A stretch of 33,354 bases of DNA from Flavobacteriales bacterium. GTDB lineage: Bacteria > Bacteroidota > Bacteroidia > Flavobacteriales_D > Cryomorphaceae. Where the stretch lies: contig SLDS01000132.1 in assembly GCA_007125175.1 (NCBI GenBank), positions 1 through 33,354 of the forward strand, given 5' to 3'. Under the pieces are notes generated by a model. It was given only the letters and a program-made list of their open reading frames with translations, was not told the DNA's origin and searched no databases. The number at the start of each line of letters is the position of its first letter. Position 1 is the first letter of the stretch. The position numbers and the translations under genes are program-made. Shown piece by piece: positions 8,932 through 18,399 of this stretch.

Positions 8932-9890
8932 CTCGAATGGCTTAATATACTTGAAACTCCTAAAATACTACATAGCCCATCATCCTCAAACAATGTAAAG
9001 GAAAAATCGGCTTTGGGTACAATTTCTATATGGCTGTCCATATCCGCCGGCACCAATTGGTCTATCAGGTAGTGCATCTGTTTCAGCCGCCTGCCTTGTG
9101 GGGCAAATTCATTGGCCACGCGCATGTCAACCGGCCCAATGGCAAAAGTGATGCAGTAGCGTTCGTCAAGGAAGCTCTGCCCGAGTACTCCTTCAATTCC
9201 GACCTGACTGTTGCCAAGCACGAGTATACTGTCTCGGCCCGGGCGGGTAAACACACGCAGCTCTTTGATCACCTTTACCGGAAGCTTCATGATGAGTGAG
9301 ATGGCCTCCTCTATCCAAGCTAGCCGTGAAGCTATCTCTCTGGCCAGTGGGATCATCCGGGTAATCATTTGTGCTTGCACATCGTCGAATAGGGAGGGGA
9401 TGTTCCAAAAGCGCCGAAGGTGGCCTTTTCCTGAAGCACTTCGGCTGCTCATGCCCATGCTTAGCTCAAAAGCCAGAACATGGGCCTTGATCTTGGTCAA
9501 TTGATCGTCTAGGGGCCAAAAAAACTTGCGGGCGCTGAAGGCAATGTGCTCCTGATACTCATGTTCGGCTTTGAGGTCTTCGATGGACTTGAAGTGCTTG
9601 CTCGATTTCGAACGGTGAAAGAGAAACTCGGGAAACTGATCATAAAGTCCCCGCCGGTGCAGCTCAATGAGGGTGCTCTTGTTCTTGAACTTGTGATGTC
9701 CCGGCAGATGGATTCCAGCAATATCCTTACGAAAAGCCCGTCGAAAGCCACCATTGAGGTAAAAAAGCAGGCCATTCTCCCTGCCTGCAGCACTTATGAT
9801 GTAAAAGAGTACCTCGGCCCTGATGTCCTCACCAAGTCCAATAAATTGCTCGCTCCATGTGCTCGAATTATTCACTTTGCTCGCACACAT
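8928..9890 (-). CDS. tssG: TssG, T6SS baseplate subunit
   Basis: TssG pairs with TssF in the baseplate wedge. The 320-aa product has family features including 'ISAAGRENGLLFYLNGGFRR', 'IAFSARKFFWP' and a C-terminal domain with 'LGQSFLDERYCITFAIGPVD', resembling the conserved TssG 'lG.....d....f.i.igPl' region. The start at 9890 lies inside the 3' end of tssF (23-bp overlap), and the stop overlaps tssN through ATGA. Tight coupling suits subunits made in fixed ratio. The T6SSiii version is diverged from proteobacterial TssG, so identity rests on both sequence and order. Confidence 0.83.
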   Translation of the reverse strand: MCASKVNNSSTWSEQFIGLGEDIRAEVLFYIISAAGRENGLLFYLNGGFRRAFRKDIAGIHLPGHHKFKNKSTLIELHRRGLYDQFPEFLFHRSKSSKHFKSIEDLKAEHEYQEHIAFSARKFFWPLDDQLTKIKAHVLAFELSMGMSSRSASGKGHLRRFWNIPSLFDDVQAQMITRMIPLAREIASRLAWIEEAISLIMKLPVKVIKELRVFTRPGRDSILVLGNSQVGIEGVLGQSFLDERYCITFAIGPVDMRVANEFAPQGRRLKQMHYLIDQLVPADMDSHIEIVPKADFSFTLFEDDGLCSILGVSSILSHSR

Positions 9891-11697
9891 TGAGGGGTAT
9901 AGAAAAATTGGATCGGGCTTGGAGTTCGGATTCCATACGTTGAATCACGTAGTTCTTCTTTTCGGTTTCCAATCCCCCTGTAAAGCGCACCCCAACCCTG
10001 AGCACCTGCATAAGGCCATGCCCCCTTTGGCTGGAAGCTTCTACCTCTTTGCTTACGATGATCTCCTTTACGTCTTCACCACCAATGGCTTTGCAATGGC
10101 TTATGATGTCGGCTTTGGTGACAATCACTTCCTTGGTAAGCAAACTGCTCTTGTAGCGCTCTACCAGCATGGAGTCGCTCAATTCGTCTTCGCCGCCGGT
10201 ACTATCGGTAAGCATTTGCGCTTGTCCAGAAATAGAGATCCCTGCGGTATTGCATTCTACAGCGCTCTCGCGGTTGATGCCATTTGCGAAAGCGGCAAAG
10301 GTAGACCAGAAGTAGATGTACACATTCTCAGACTGCTTATGCGGGCTCAGCAGGATATAGGGTCTATTGTTTCGCAATCCCGAGGATTCAACCCTTTTTT
10401 CCACGCGAGCGATGGCTTGCTCAATCTTTTTCAGGTCACTGGCTGTGCTCGATGCATCAACCGATGCAAAAGCTTGTTTTTCTTCTTTGAGGAGATCCAG
10501 CATGTACCTCAGGTACTCAGAGGCCTCGCGCTCATCGAGCCGACCTACCCCGGCCCGGCGTATGGTGTATGTGCCAGGGTTCTTAACCTCACCGGCTATG
10601 TGCCGGGTTTCGGCATAGGCCCTTCCCTCGGCCGATTCAACCCGCTCAACGTCGAGAAAGGCACCCTCGAAGTCGAGTTTTTTGATGTTCAGGTCGGGCT
10701 GCAGCCTAAACACTTGCCTTTCCATTTTTCGGTTGAGGGCCGGGAAGCAATTGATCTGGACGAAGGCGTCATGAACGAGTTGTTCGGAAGCCTCGTCGGG
10801 AAAGTGCAGGGCCAGCCAAGTGCATTCGCTGTCGGGGTCCAATTCTTCCACCAAGCTACGATAGGCTTCCGGTACGGCATCTCTTGATTGCTCGGCACTG
10901 AGTGATGCCAGTTCGACATTGAGGAAACGATTGCTGTAAAAGTTGACCACGAATTGCTCCATCATCTTCATGGTGCTCAATTGATCCAGAATATTGCTCC
11001 CCACACTCTTTTCGCTTGAAGCAAATCCGTGACTTGAAGCCAGTGGAGAACCATCCAACAGTGTGATGCGGAGTTTTCCCAAAAGATTGAAGAGACTCTT
11101 TTTCTCCACATCCTTGAACCAATCGAAGTAGAATTGAAGCGATGATGTGCGAAGTTTGCTAATCCCCAACACAATGCTGCGCGGGTCGCGCAGAGGTGAA
11201 GGCAAGTCCAGCACTTCTTGTTGAGCGCCTTCGAGGGCCAATACACGCTCAGCATCTATCCTGTACTTGATGCGGGACGGATACATATGCAGGGGTGCTG
11301 CCGAGGTGAAGTGAATGTCTCGACTTTCGAGTCTATTGAATTTTTCCTTGTTGTGCCAGCGTTTTTCGTAGCTGAAATGATCGTAGCAGCTCAATTCCAC
11401 TTTTTCCGTAGGTGTAAAGTGGATCACACCATGCGCCGGCAAGACCGATTGCAGGGCGTTTGGCATAATCTGCCGGGCCATGCGCTTCAGCATGCGGGCT
11501 TCAGCTCCCTTGAGCTCATGGCCTACTTTTTCCAGTTCTTTGGCCAGGGCATTCATGAGCAGCTTGTAGGAGGGATCGAGGCCCGTAAGGTCTGATTCTC
11601 TTACATTCCAGCTCTCTGCTGCTGTTTGCAGCATGCTCTTGTATACACTTGACTGGCTAAAGGGGTTTTTGAGCATGGCTGGTTTATTCTGTGGCAA
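9868..11697 (-). CDS. tssF: TssF, T6SS baseplate subunit
   Basis: TssF (VasA/ImpG family) forms the baseplate wedge with TssG and TssE. Length is 609 aa, normal for the family. The N-terminal part has the recognisable block 'DPSYKLLMNALAKELEKVGH' followed by 'RMLKRMARQIMPNALQSVLPAHGVIHFTP', the counterpart of the family's 'P..ER.lE.fAfL.a.i...'. Beta-rich domains follow. Two starts are possible: 11697 (overlapping tssE by 14 bp) or an in-frame ATG at 11676 (7-bp gap). I keep the longer. The 3' end overlaps tssG. Confidence 0.87.
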   Translation of the reverse strand: MPQNKPAMLKNPFSQSSVYKSMLQTAAESWNVRESDLTGLDPSYKLLMNALAKELEKVGHELKGAEARMLKRMARQIMPNALQSVLPAHGVIHFTPTEKVELSCYDHFSYEKRWHNKEKFNRLESRDIHFTSAAPLHMYPSRIKYRIDAERVLALEGAQQEVLDLPSPLRDPRSIVLGISKLRTSSLQFYFDWFKDVEKKSLFNLLGKLRITLLDGSPLASSHGFASSEKSVGSNILDQLSTMKMMEQFVVNFYSNRFLNVELASLSAEQSRDAVPEAYRSLVEELDPDSECTWLALHFPDEASEQLVHDAFVQINCFPALNRKMERQVFRLQPDLNIKKLDFEGAFLDVERVESAEGRAYAETRHIAGEVKNPGTYTIRRAGVGRLDEREASEYLRYMLDLLKEEKQAFASVDASSTASDLKKIEQAIARVEKRVESSGLRNNRPYILLSPHKQSENVYIYFWSTFAAFANGINRESAVECNTAGISISGQAQMLTDSTGGEDELSDSMLVERYKSSLLTKEVIVTKADIISHCKAIGGEDVKEIIVSKEVEASSQRGHGLMQVLRVGVRFTGGLETEKKNYVIQRMESELQARSNFSIPLNVCEQSE

Positions 11698-12133
11698 AGG
11701 GACTCAGGAATATTTTGTCCTTGAAGTAAAAGGGCTCGTTGGTGCTTGCAATGTGACCGGTCACATGGATGCGCAGGCTCTTCTGTACGCGTACGAGGGA
11801 GCGGCCATCGGACTCGGTACGAAGCTCCTCTTCGGTCACAGTGGCTTTGACATCCACTTTTTGCAAGCGTTTTTCATAGCGCTCAAGCATGGATTTCATC
11901 TGAACAGCCATTTTGTCGATCCAGATTCGGCTTACCTGAGCGTGTTCAAATTCGTGTTCCCATATTTCGCAGCCGAATTCCGGGTCGAAGGCGCATTCTC
12001 CAAAAGAAGTGGTGATGAGCAATCGGATGTGCCATGCGATACTCTCCTCTTGCGAGCAGCGTTCGAAGCGAAGGTTTTTTAAAAAGTAATCGCAGTTAAG
12101 CGGGAGCCGAATGCTCGTTTGCAAGGGATCCAT
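11684..12133 (-). CDS. tssE: TssE, gp25-like baseplate subunit
   Basis: GPW/gp25 family protein that joins the sheath to the baseplate, homologous to phage T4 gp25. The 149-aa product has the family hallmarks: 'IRLLITTSFGECAFDPEFGC' with conserved Gly-Glu and Phe-Gly, then a helical block 'IDKMAVQMKSMLERYEKRL' and a terminal beta sheet ending in 'TGHIASTNEPFYFKDKIFL'. It starts 11 bp after vgrG and overlaps the longer tssF start by 14 bp. Confidence 0.88.
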   Translation of the reverse strand: MDPLQTSIRLPLNCDYFLKNLRFERCSQEESIAWHIRLLITTSFGECAFDPEFGCEIWEHEFEHAQVSRIWIDKMAVQMKSMLERYEKRLQKVDVKATVTEEELRTESDGRSLVRVQKSLRIHVTGHIASTNEPFYFKDKIFLSPFATE

Positions 12134-12144
12134 TCGCTTTCAGA

Positions 12145-13980
12145 TCAATTGATTTTCACGAGACCACCCTTAATCGTCGCCATGCCGTTGCCGGAGAGCT
12201 CGCTGGTAGCACTTCCTTCTACTTTCACCATCATTCCGCTTAAGCTGGCATTCATCGTGCCTTCAATTTCGGCGTTTTGTCCTCCCTTAGCAGTGAAGTT
12301 GGCAGTGCTCTCGAGCTCCAAGTTTTGTGTGGCCTTGATGGATGTGGCTCCACGTGAACTCATTTGGTTCTTGCCACCGGCATTAATTTTGAAATCCCTG
12401 TCAGTAACCACTTCGAAATTGCCTCCGGCATCGAAGCGTACTTTACCATTGGCAGTAAACTGCATGTCGCCGTCAGTGATGAGTTCGATCTTTCCATTCC
12501 CATCGCATTGCAATTCAAAGGAGTTGCCCTCATTGCGAATGATAAGCTTGCCATTGTCATCAAAAATGATCTGATTGCCGCTGCGTGTTTTGATGGATTT
12601 CAGGCTGTTGTCATCATCGTATACCTCGTCGTACTTGCTGGGCCCGTTGTAAAGAGAACCAATAACATAAGGCTGATCAAGGCACCCATTTTCAAAGCCA
12701 ACGATTACTTCATCCTCAATTTCGGGAAGGAAGTACATGCCCCTGCTATCGCCGGCATGGGTGTTGGCAATCCGTATCCATGGGCTTACGGAGGCATCAC
12801 ACCAGTCAAAGCGCACCCTCACACGCCCGAGTTTTTCCGGGTCGCAATTTTCCATCACCACGCCCACGCAGGAATGAAGTTTTGGCTTTTGAAAGTATAT
12901 GTCCTTGGGAAAAAGGGCTTCTTTCGGAATGGCTTTGAAATGGTTGCTGTAGCTTCGGGCATCCACACAGCTGTGGCTGATGGAAACCACGACGAATTCG
13001 CCTGCATGGTGCATTCCATCAAGCCGAATAATGCTGCCCAGCCTCAATTTTGCACTGTCGCAATCACCTGATACGGTCATTACATTGGCTTGCTGCACCT
13101 TGTTGGCTACGTTGAGTTTATGCGACAGCTGTGTCTTTTCATCTTGCATATTATCACCAGAAGCGAAGGAGCCTTTGTTCACATGACATTGCTCAGACCC
13201 CGTAAACAGATTTTCGGATTGCTCAATGTTATGACTGGCCATAACGTCGCTCGCCTTCACTTTTTCGGGGATTATTTCTTCCATCTTATTCTCCCTGTAG
13301 TCCCGGGCCCAGACTTTTGGACTCGAGGAGCTTAGAGAGTAGTCGTATCGGAGGTTGCGCAGGCGGTCGTGTCCTATATCCAGAGTGGCTGCACCCGGGT
13401 CTTTTCCCAGACATAGGTTTTCACCATCGTAGTAAAACCACTCTCCATACTCGAAGCATAGGCGCTTTATGAAATCAAAATCGCTCTCCTCGTATTGCAC
13501 CGTATAGGGCAGGTCGGATGAATATGTGAGATTGTCATTCACAGCTATTTTTCCCGAAAGGTGCCTATTGAGGCAGGTGCGAAAGATGTCCATAATGGTG
13601 GACTCTTCGTAGCCTTGATTGTGAGGGATGGTATCCATGAGTATGGTGGTGCTGAAGCCTCTCAAATTTACATTTGAATGTTCCCACTTGTTTCCATTCA
13701 CATTCATATCGGTCACGATACCTTTGAAAACCGATGAGTGACGACTGCCATCTGTATCTTCGGGGCTGGCTGTAGCGAGTTCGATTTCGATATCTGCACC
13801 GATTAGCTTTTGCAAGACGGGGATGGGGTCATCGCCTGTATTGACTTTTACCAAAGTGGCCATCGGCAGATTCACTTCAAATTCGTGATGACTGAAGATG
13901 GCCTGCGAGATGTAGATACTGCTCACAGAGCGAAGCTCCGAGCCGCCGATAGTTACCAAAAATCTGAAGTGTTCTGCCAT
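12145..13980 (-). CDS. vgrG: VgrG/TssI spike protein
   Basis: VgrG trimers cap the Hcp tube and carry the PAAR tip and effectors. Length is 611 aa. The gp27-like domain spans about residues 1-370 ('YEESDFDFIKRLCFEYGEWF' is the typical VgrG segment). The OB-fold gp5 domain follows, with 'GRVRVRFDW', 'PWIRIANTHAGDSRGMYFLP', 'GDEV'-like 'EDEVIVGFENG' and 'PYVIGSLYN'. The rest is a repetitive beta-helix needle ('NGKIELITDGDMQFTANGKV' and similar) ending 'MATIKGGLVKIN'. There is no C-terminal catalytic extension, so cargo must be carried by adaptor or PAAR. It is the only VgrG here and sits between tssC and tssE. Confidence 0.95.
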   Translation of the reverse strand: MAEHFRFLVTIGGSELRSVSSIYISQAIFSHHEFEVNLPMATLVKVNTGDDPIPVLQKLIGADIEIELATASPEDTDGSRHSSVFKGIVTDMNVNGNKWEHSNVNLRGFSTTILMDTIPHNQGYEESTIMDIFRTCLNRHLSGKIAVNDNLTYSSDLPYTVQYEESDFDFIKRLCFEYGEWFYYDGENLCLGKDPGAATLDIGHDRLRNLRYDYSLSSSSPKVWARDYRENKMEEIIPEKVKASDVMASHNIEQSENLFTGSEQCHVNKGSFASGDNMQDEKTQLSHKLNVANKVQQANVMTVSGDCDSAKLRLGSIIRLDGMHHAGEFVVVSISHSCVDARSYSNHFKAIPKEALFPKDIYFQKPKLHSCVGVVMENCDPEKLGRVRVRFDWCDASVSPWIRIANTHAGDSRGMYFLPEIEDEVIVGFENGCLDQPYVIGSLYNGPSKYDEVYDDDNSLKSIKTRSGNQIIFDDNGKLIIRNEGNSFELQCDGNGKIELITDGDMQFTANGKVRFDAGGNFEVVTDRDFKINAGGKNQMSSRGATSIKATQNLELESTANFTAKGGQNAEIEGTMNASLSGMMVKVEGSATSELSGNGMATIKGGLVKIN

Positions 13981-13998
13981 GATTGCCTGTGTTGTGGA

Positions 13999-15345
13999 TT
14001 ATTCCTGCTCGTAGTCCGCTTTCCAATCTGCTGAATCGGGGTCGTCGCCTTTTTGTCCTTCGAGCTTGAAGACGTAATTCTTCGCAGGGAAGTAAGGGGT
14101 CATGTGAATATCCAGGTTGATTTTGTCTTTTTGATCCTTGTCCTTCTCAAAGCGAAGGATTTTGAATTTCTCGATAAGCTTTCCGGGACCGGTATTGTTA
14201 TCGAGGAATTTCACGATTTGTGAGCGAATCTCGCGCTCTGTCTTGGAGTTGAAGTTCTCGAAAGCACGGCGGTTGAGGAAATCCATCAATACCTTAGAGA
14301 TGTAGTCGAATACGCGCACCACCGAGTAGGTTTGCAAACCGATATTGTCTCCGTTGAAGAGGGTTTTTGCCGAGAAGGCCATCACCTTGCCGTACTCATT
14401 TACCATGGGTACCAATCCCATTTTTTCCAGTTCTGCGAGTTCGCTTTTGCGCAAATCGAAGGCCACACCGTCTACTTCGTTTAGAGCCCCGTGCTTCTTA
14501 CCCGCAGTAACCTGCGACATCAGTGTCTTATAGATTTTTCCCGCAAGGGCCGATGAGGGTGGCACGAGCACGTCCTCCTCTTCGTTGAAGGTTTCGTCTT
14601 TCTTTCTTCCTACCAGCCAGTTGCAGGCCATTACCACATTCGACTTGTACACGTCTCCCCCGGCGAGATTTTCGTGTTGGAAGAGCTCCATCACATCGTC
14701 CGGATTGTCCAGGTGGCGGAAGTCGGTAACGAGTGTAGCTTTATTGCCATGGCACATTTTGGCCCACTTTTCTACTACTTTATTGGAGCCAAGATATCCG
14801 GGCACAGCTACGATACCGTAGTTTTCGCGGAGATCCAGCCTGTCGAAGCAGTCTTTAAGTTCTTCGTGCACTTCATTGATAAACTTTGGGTTGTCCAAAT
14901 CCTGAAGCTGCTCCAAAGAGGCGTTCATGATGTTGACATTCTTCACCTTGTCGCTTTCCGTATTGTTGAAGAAGAGCGCAAGTGATCGGTATGAACGCTC
15001 GAGGTCGGACGTTTGCTTCAGCACATTCGACATGTTTTCGGTGAAAAGGGCATCGTATTGTTGTGCCTTCTCTTCGCAGGAGGAGATGATCTCCGCCACA
15101 TCCTCTGAGCTGGTAAGGATATCGATCCAAAGTTTGAGTTTGCCTTTCAATTCTTTGCGCGCTCCGGCATTGTGGCTTTCGGTGAGGAATATTTGCTTTC
15201 TCGCCTTTCGGTCCGGATTCAGGTTTTGCGTGCCGTCTACGGCCGATTCGATGAGGTCGAATCCACCAAATTTCGCAAGACTATCTACAGCTTCGTCAAT
15301 GTCTTTGTACTTGAGCTGCTCCTGTTGTTGTTGATTTTCAGCCAT
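13999..15345 (-). CDS. tssC: TssC, large sheath subunit
   Basis: Large subunit of the contractile sheath. The 448-aa product is collinear with TssC/VipB: 'QIFLTESHNAGARKELKGKL', then 'YGIVAVPGYLGS', 'FDYISKVLMDFLNRRAFENF' and 'REIRSQIVKFLDNNTGPGKL' in the C-terminal domain that ClpV and the baseplate contact. It belongs to the Bacteroidota (T6SSiii) branch. It lies 23 bp after tssB, the usual arrangement, since the two form an obligate heterodimer. The C-terminus is acidic. Confidence 0.92.
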   Translation of the reverse strand: MAENQQQQEQLKYKDIDEAVDSLAKFGGFDLIESAVDGTQNLNPDRKARKQIFLTESHNAGARKELKGKLKLWIDILTSSEDVAEIISSCEEKAQQYDALFTENMSNVLKQTSDLERSYRSLALFFNNTESDKVKNVNIMNASLEQLQDLDNPKFINEVHEELKDCFDRLDLRENYGIVAVPGYLGSNKVVEKWAKMCHGNKATLVTDFRHLDNPDDVMELFQHENLAGGDVYKSNVVMACNWLVGRKKDETFNEEEDVLVPPSSALAGKIYKTLMSQVTAGKKHGALNEVDGVAFDLRKSELAELEKMGLVPMVNEYGKVMAFSAKTLFNGDNIGLQTYSVVRVFDYISKVLMDFLNRRAFENFNSKTEREIRSQIVKFLDNNTGPGKLIEKFKILRFEKDKDQKDKINLDIHMTPYFPAKNYVFKLEGQKGDDPDSADWKADYEQE

Positions 15346-15368
15346 GATGATTCAATATTTTTTTGAGT

Positions 15369-15821
15369 TTACTCGCTGTCTTCCAATTCTTTTACAAGCT
15401 GTCGCAAGGAGTCAATAAAGGCCTCCTTCGACTCGGCTTCCTGCAGGGCTGAATTGAGCACCTTATTGGAGCGCAATTGCTTTACAAGGGTGCTCATTTC
15501 GGCTTTCTTCTGTTGCAGTTCCTGCATGAAGTCGCTCTGCTTGGTAATTCCTTTTGGGCCAAAATCACCTACATTGGAAAATTTGAGATTCTCCTTAATC
15601 TCCTGTCCTTCCTCTCCTTTGAGTGTCACATCGGCATTGGGCCTGAAGTGCTCAAAGACGTCATTCACATTGTTGAGTCCCTTTACCACTTGGGGCTTCA
15701 TGGGCTCATCCTGTGTGAGTTTTTGAATAAAGAGGGTCTTGTTCTGCTGGAGATCAGCAAAAGCTTCACTCGCTTCTGTTGGGCGCTCGGTACCACCGAT
15801 GCCGTAATCAAGTTGACTCAT
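15369..15821 (-). CDS. tssB: TssB, small sheath subunit
   Basis: Small subunit of the contractile sheath and obligate partner of TssC. I start at the ATG at 15821 (MSQLDYGIGG...), giving 150 aa. The longer frame in the track would bury 100 bp in clpV. The chosen start still overlaps the clpV 3' end by 14 bp, which implies translational coupling. The product has the TssB core 'VNDVFEHFRPNADVTL' and 'KFSNVGDFGPKGITKQSDFM', followed by the C-terminal helical hairpin 'LRSNKVLNSALQEAESKEAF'. Diverged from the proteobacterial family but clear in context. Confidence 0.9.
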   Translation of the reverse strand: MSQLDYGIGGTERPTEASEAFADLQQNKTLFIQKLTQDEPMKPQVVKGLNNVNDVFEHFRPNADVTLKGEEGQEIKENLKFSNVGDFGPKGITKQSDFMQELQQKKAEMSTLVKQLRSNKVLNSALQEAESKEAFIDSLRQLVKELEDSE

Positions 15822-18312
15822 GTGCTTCTTTGTTTTTGGTGATGTTAAATTCGATTTGATTTTCTTCGTTGAGACTGATTTCAAGGCTGTCGCCCCGCTG
15901 CAATTCCTCACTGATGATCATGCGGCTTATCGGCCTGCGAAGTTCGTTGCGGATTACGCCATTGAGAGGGCGTGCTCCATATTTTGGCGTGAAGCCATCC
16001 ATGGCGAGCTTGGTTTTGGCTTCGGGAGCGAATATCACTTCGATGTTCATCTTCTCCAGGGTGCGCAGCAGGTGCTTGAGCTGTATGTCGAAGATGCGCT
16101 CGACTGTATCTTCCGAGATGGGCCTGAAAGGAATGATTTCGGTAAGGCGGGCGAGAAATTCCGGCCTGAAATGGTCGGCCATGATCTCGAGCAGCTCGGA
16201 TGATGGGGGAATGCGGTTGTTGGCAAACTCCTCGATGATGTGGGCACTACCGATATTGGAAGTGAAGAGCACCACCGCATTGGTAAAGTCGCCCTCCTTG
16301 CCCAGCCTATCGTGGAGTTTACCTTCATCGAGTATTTGCAGGAAGAGATCAAAGACGCTGGGGTGCGCTTTTTCGATTTCGTCAAAAAGCACGATCGCAT
16401 AGGGCTGTTGCCGAATTTTATTCACGAGCAATCCACCCTCCTTATAGCCCACGTATCCGGGAGGAGCTCCGTATAGCAGAGCTGCAGAGTGCTCTTCTTT
16501 AAACTCGCTCATGTCAAAGCGGATGAGACTGCGCTCGTCGGCAAAAAGGAAATTGGCGAGGGCTTTGGCCAGCTCGGTTTTTCCTGTTCCGGTGGGCCCC
16601 AAAAAGAAGAATGAACCGATGGGTTGTCCTTGCTTCATGAGCCCCGAACGGGATTCCATGATGGCGTCTGAGATGATCTTAATGGCGTGGTCTTGACCGA
16701 TCACGCGTGATTGCAGGGTTTCTTCCATGTTGAGCAAGCGCTCTTTCTCCTTGCTCTGCACTTTGCCCATGGGGATGCCCGTCTTGTAGGCCACGATGGC
16801 AGCGATATCTTCCTTGCCAATGCTCTCTTTGATCACGGTGGCCTTTTCGTCGAGGGTTTCTATGCCACGGCGTATGTAGTCGAGTATTTCTTCCTTCTCG
16901 GTAAAGCTCGCAGGATCCTCCTCTTCGCTGAGCATGGCTAGCAGAATGGGGCTGATGCGGTTCTCAAATTCGTAAAGGAAGTACTTGATTTCATCCATTT
17001 CGGTCTGGACCTCCTTCTCGAGTTTTTCCAGTTTTTCTCTCAGGGACTTAATGTCGCTGGCAGAGGTATCATTCATCATCTTGATGGCAGCCATGGTGCG
17101 GTCTACCAGATCGATGGCAGCATCCGGCAGGCGGCGGTCTTTGAGGTAGCGTCTGGCCAGCCTTATGGATTCCATGGAGGCATCCTTATCCATGGTGAGA
17201 TTGTGATGTGATTCGTAGAAGGGCACCACCACATCGAGCATTTGGCGGCATACCGGGTCGCTTGGCTCTTCAACGCGCACGGTCTCAAAGCGCCTCATGA
17301 AGGCCTCCTCCGGTTCTAGAAATTCTCGAAACTCATCGTTTGTTGTAGCACCAATGAGGGTGATCTCCCCGCGCGCCAGCTCGGGCTTCAGCAGGTTTAC
17401 CACTCCCGAGAGGCCTCGGTTTTGATCGAGCAGGGCATGTATCTCATCGATGAAGAGGATGGTCTTATCTCCACCTTTTATTCGCGCGATTACTTTTTTG
17501 ATTCTGTCTTCTACCTCGCCTTTGTAGGAGGCTCCGGCCACCAGTGCGCCCAGATCGAGCTCCAGTAGGGTTGAGTTTGCAAGGTGCTGCGGCACATTTT
17601 CTTCCGTGATTGCCAAGGCCAGACCTTCTACGAGTGCTGTCTTTCCCACACCGGGGTCTCCGATCACGATCACATTGGGCTTGGATCGGCGCCCGAGTAT
17701 TTCGGCCACCATTTTCACTTCCCGATCACGGCCTACGATGGGATCGATCTTTCCATCTCGCGCCTTTTGCGTTTTGTCGATACAGTACTGAGCCAGGCTA
17801 TCGTCGTCGCCCTTCTTGCCTTTTTGACCATTGAGTTTTACAGCGGTATCCTTGTCATCGGCACTGGCATCCATATCGCCACCTTCTGTTGTCGACATGA
17901 GGTCATCGCGCTTGAGCGGAAATGAGCGCATTTGCTCAAAGCTGAAAGCAACGCCAGGCGTACACAAGGCAGCTAAGAGGCAGACGGGTGTGATTTCCTC
18001 AAGACCCATTTTGAGGCGCACGAAATCTGCTTCGCGCACCACCGTATTGACCACCTTGTCAGGAAATATTTCAGATGTTGGGGCAGGGCTTTTCGGGTAG
18101 TTTTCAATGCGTACATCGGCCCATTCTCTCATGTATCCTACATCTTTACCCATTTGATCGAGGAGGCCCACAAGGCCGGTCTCTCGGCGTAGGGCAGCGC
18201 GAAGCAAATGCGGGCTGGCATAGCTTGAGTGGCCGTATTCACGGGCGATGTTTTCGCTGAAGGAAAGGATTTCCTTCGCGGGGTCACTTAGTGCTGTTGC
18301 AGTTTGCGCCAT
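15808..18312 (-). CDS. clpV: TssH/ClpV sheath-recycling AAA+ ATPase
   Basis: ClpB-family ATPase that unfolds contracted sheath so it can be reused. I start at the ATG at 18312 (MAQTATALSD...), not the TTG at 18357, giving 834 aa. The Clp N domain covers about residues 1-140. The first AAA module has Walker A GDPGVGKT (218-225) and 'ILFIDEIHALL'. A coiled-coil middle domain spans about 415-500. The second AAA module has Walker A GPTGTGKT (572-579) and 'VLFDEIEKAHPSVFDLFLQI'. An acidic and lysine-rich linker of about 30 residues sits between the N domain and the first AAA module. The short N domain and the position before tssBC separate it from housekeeping ClpB. A direct repeat that could bind the preceding LytTR regulator lies about 40-70 bp upstream. 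Confidence 0.94.
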   Translation of the reverse strand: MAQTATALSDPAKEILSFSENIAREYGHSSYASPHLLRAALRRETGLVGLLDQMGKDVGYMREWADVRIENYPKSPAPTSEIFPDKVVNTVVREADFVRLKMGLEEITPVCLLAALCTPGVAFSFEQMRSFPLKRDDLMSTTEGGDMDASADDKDTAVKLNGQKGKKGDDDSLAQYCIDKTQKARDGKIDPIVGRDREVKMVAEILGRRSKPNVIVIGDPGVGKTALVEGLALAITEENVPQHLANSTLLELDLGALVAGASYKGEVEDRIKKVIARIKGGDKTILFIDEIHALLDQNRGLSGVVNLLKPELARGEITLIGATTNDEFREFLEPEEAFMRRFETVRVEEPSDPVCRQMLDVVVPFYESHHNLTMDKDASMESIRLARRYLKDRRLPDAAIDLVDRTMAAIKMMNDTSASDIKSLREKLEKLEKEVQTEMDEIKYFLYEFENRISPILLAMLSEEEDPASFTEKEEILDYIRRGIETLDEKATVIKESIGKEDIAAIVAYKTGIPMGKVQSKEKERLLNMEETLQSRVIGQDHAIKIISDAIMESRSGLMKQGQPIGSFFFLGPTGTGKTELAKALANFLFADERSLIRFDMSEFKEEHSAALLYGAPPGYVGYKEGGLLVNKIRQQPYAIVLFDEIEKAHPSVFDLFLQILDEGKLHDRLGKEGDFTNAVVLFTSNIGSAHIIEEFANNRIPPSSELLEIMADHFRPEFLARLTEIIPFRPISEDTVERIFDIQLKHLLRTLEKMNIEVIFAPEAKTKLAMDGFTPKYGARPLNGVIRNELRRPISRMIISEELQRGDSLEISLNEENQIEFNITKNKEAHEST

Positions 18313-18351
18313 ATGGCTTGGGTTATTGAAGATTTTAATTGGTTTGACAAG

Positions 18352-18379
18352 GTGCAAATATTTATTTGTCTGTGCAAAT
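18352..18379 (-). repeat. Perfect 8-bp direct repeat with 12-bp spacer upstream of clpV
   Basis: On the minus strand ATTTGCAC occurs at 18379-18372 and again at 18359-18352, separated by exactly 12 bp (20-bp period). It lies between the LytTR gene stop and the clpV start. Two short direct repeats with about 12 bp between them is the usual shape of a LytTR-family operator, so this may be the site of the adjacent regulator. A TAnnTTTG-like sequence (AATATTTG, one mismatch) overlaps the second copy. The regulatory role is inference. Confidence 0.45.
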
Positions 18380-18399
18380 GATTGGCCCGCTATCCCTCG

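Noticed and set aside
9823-10887. 354-aa plus-strand ORF inside tssF
   Set aside because: Long, but antisense to tssF over its whole length apart from the tssG overlap; no recognisable domain or upstream signals.
12364-13071. 235-aa plus-strand ORF inside vgrG
   Set aside because: Shadow of the VgrG gp5 and needle region; no signal peptide or motif.
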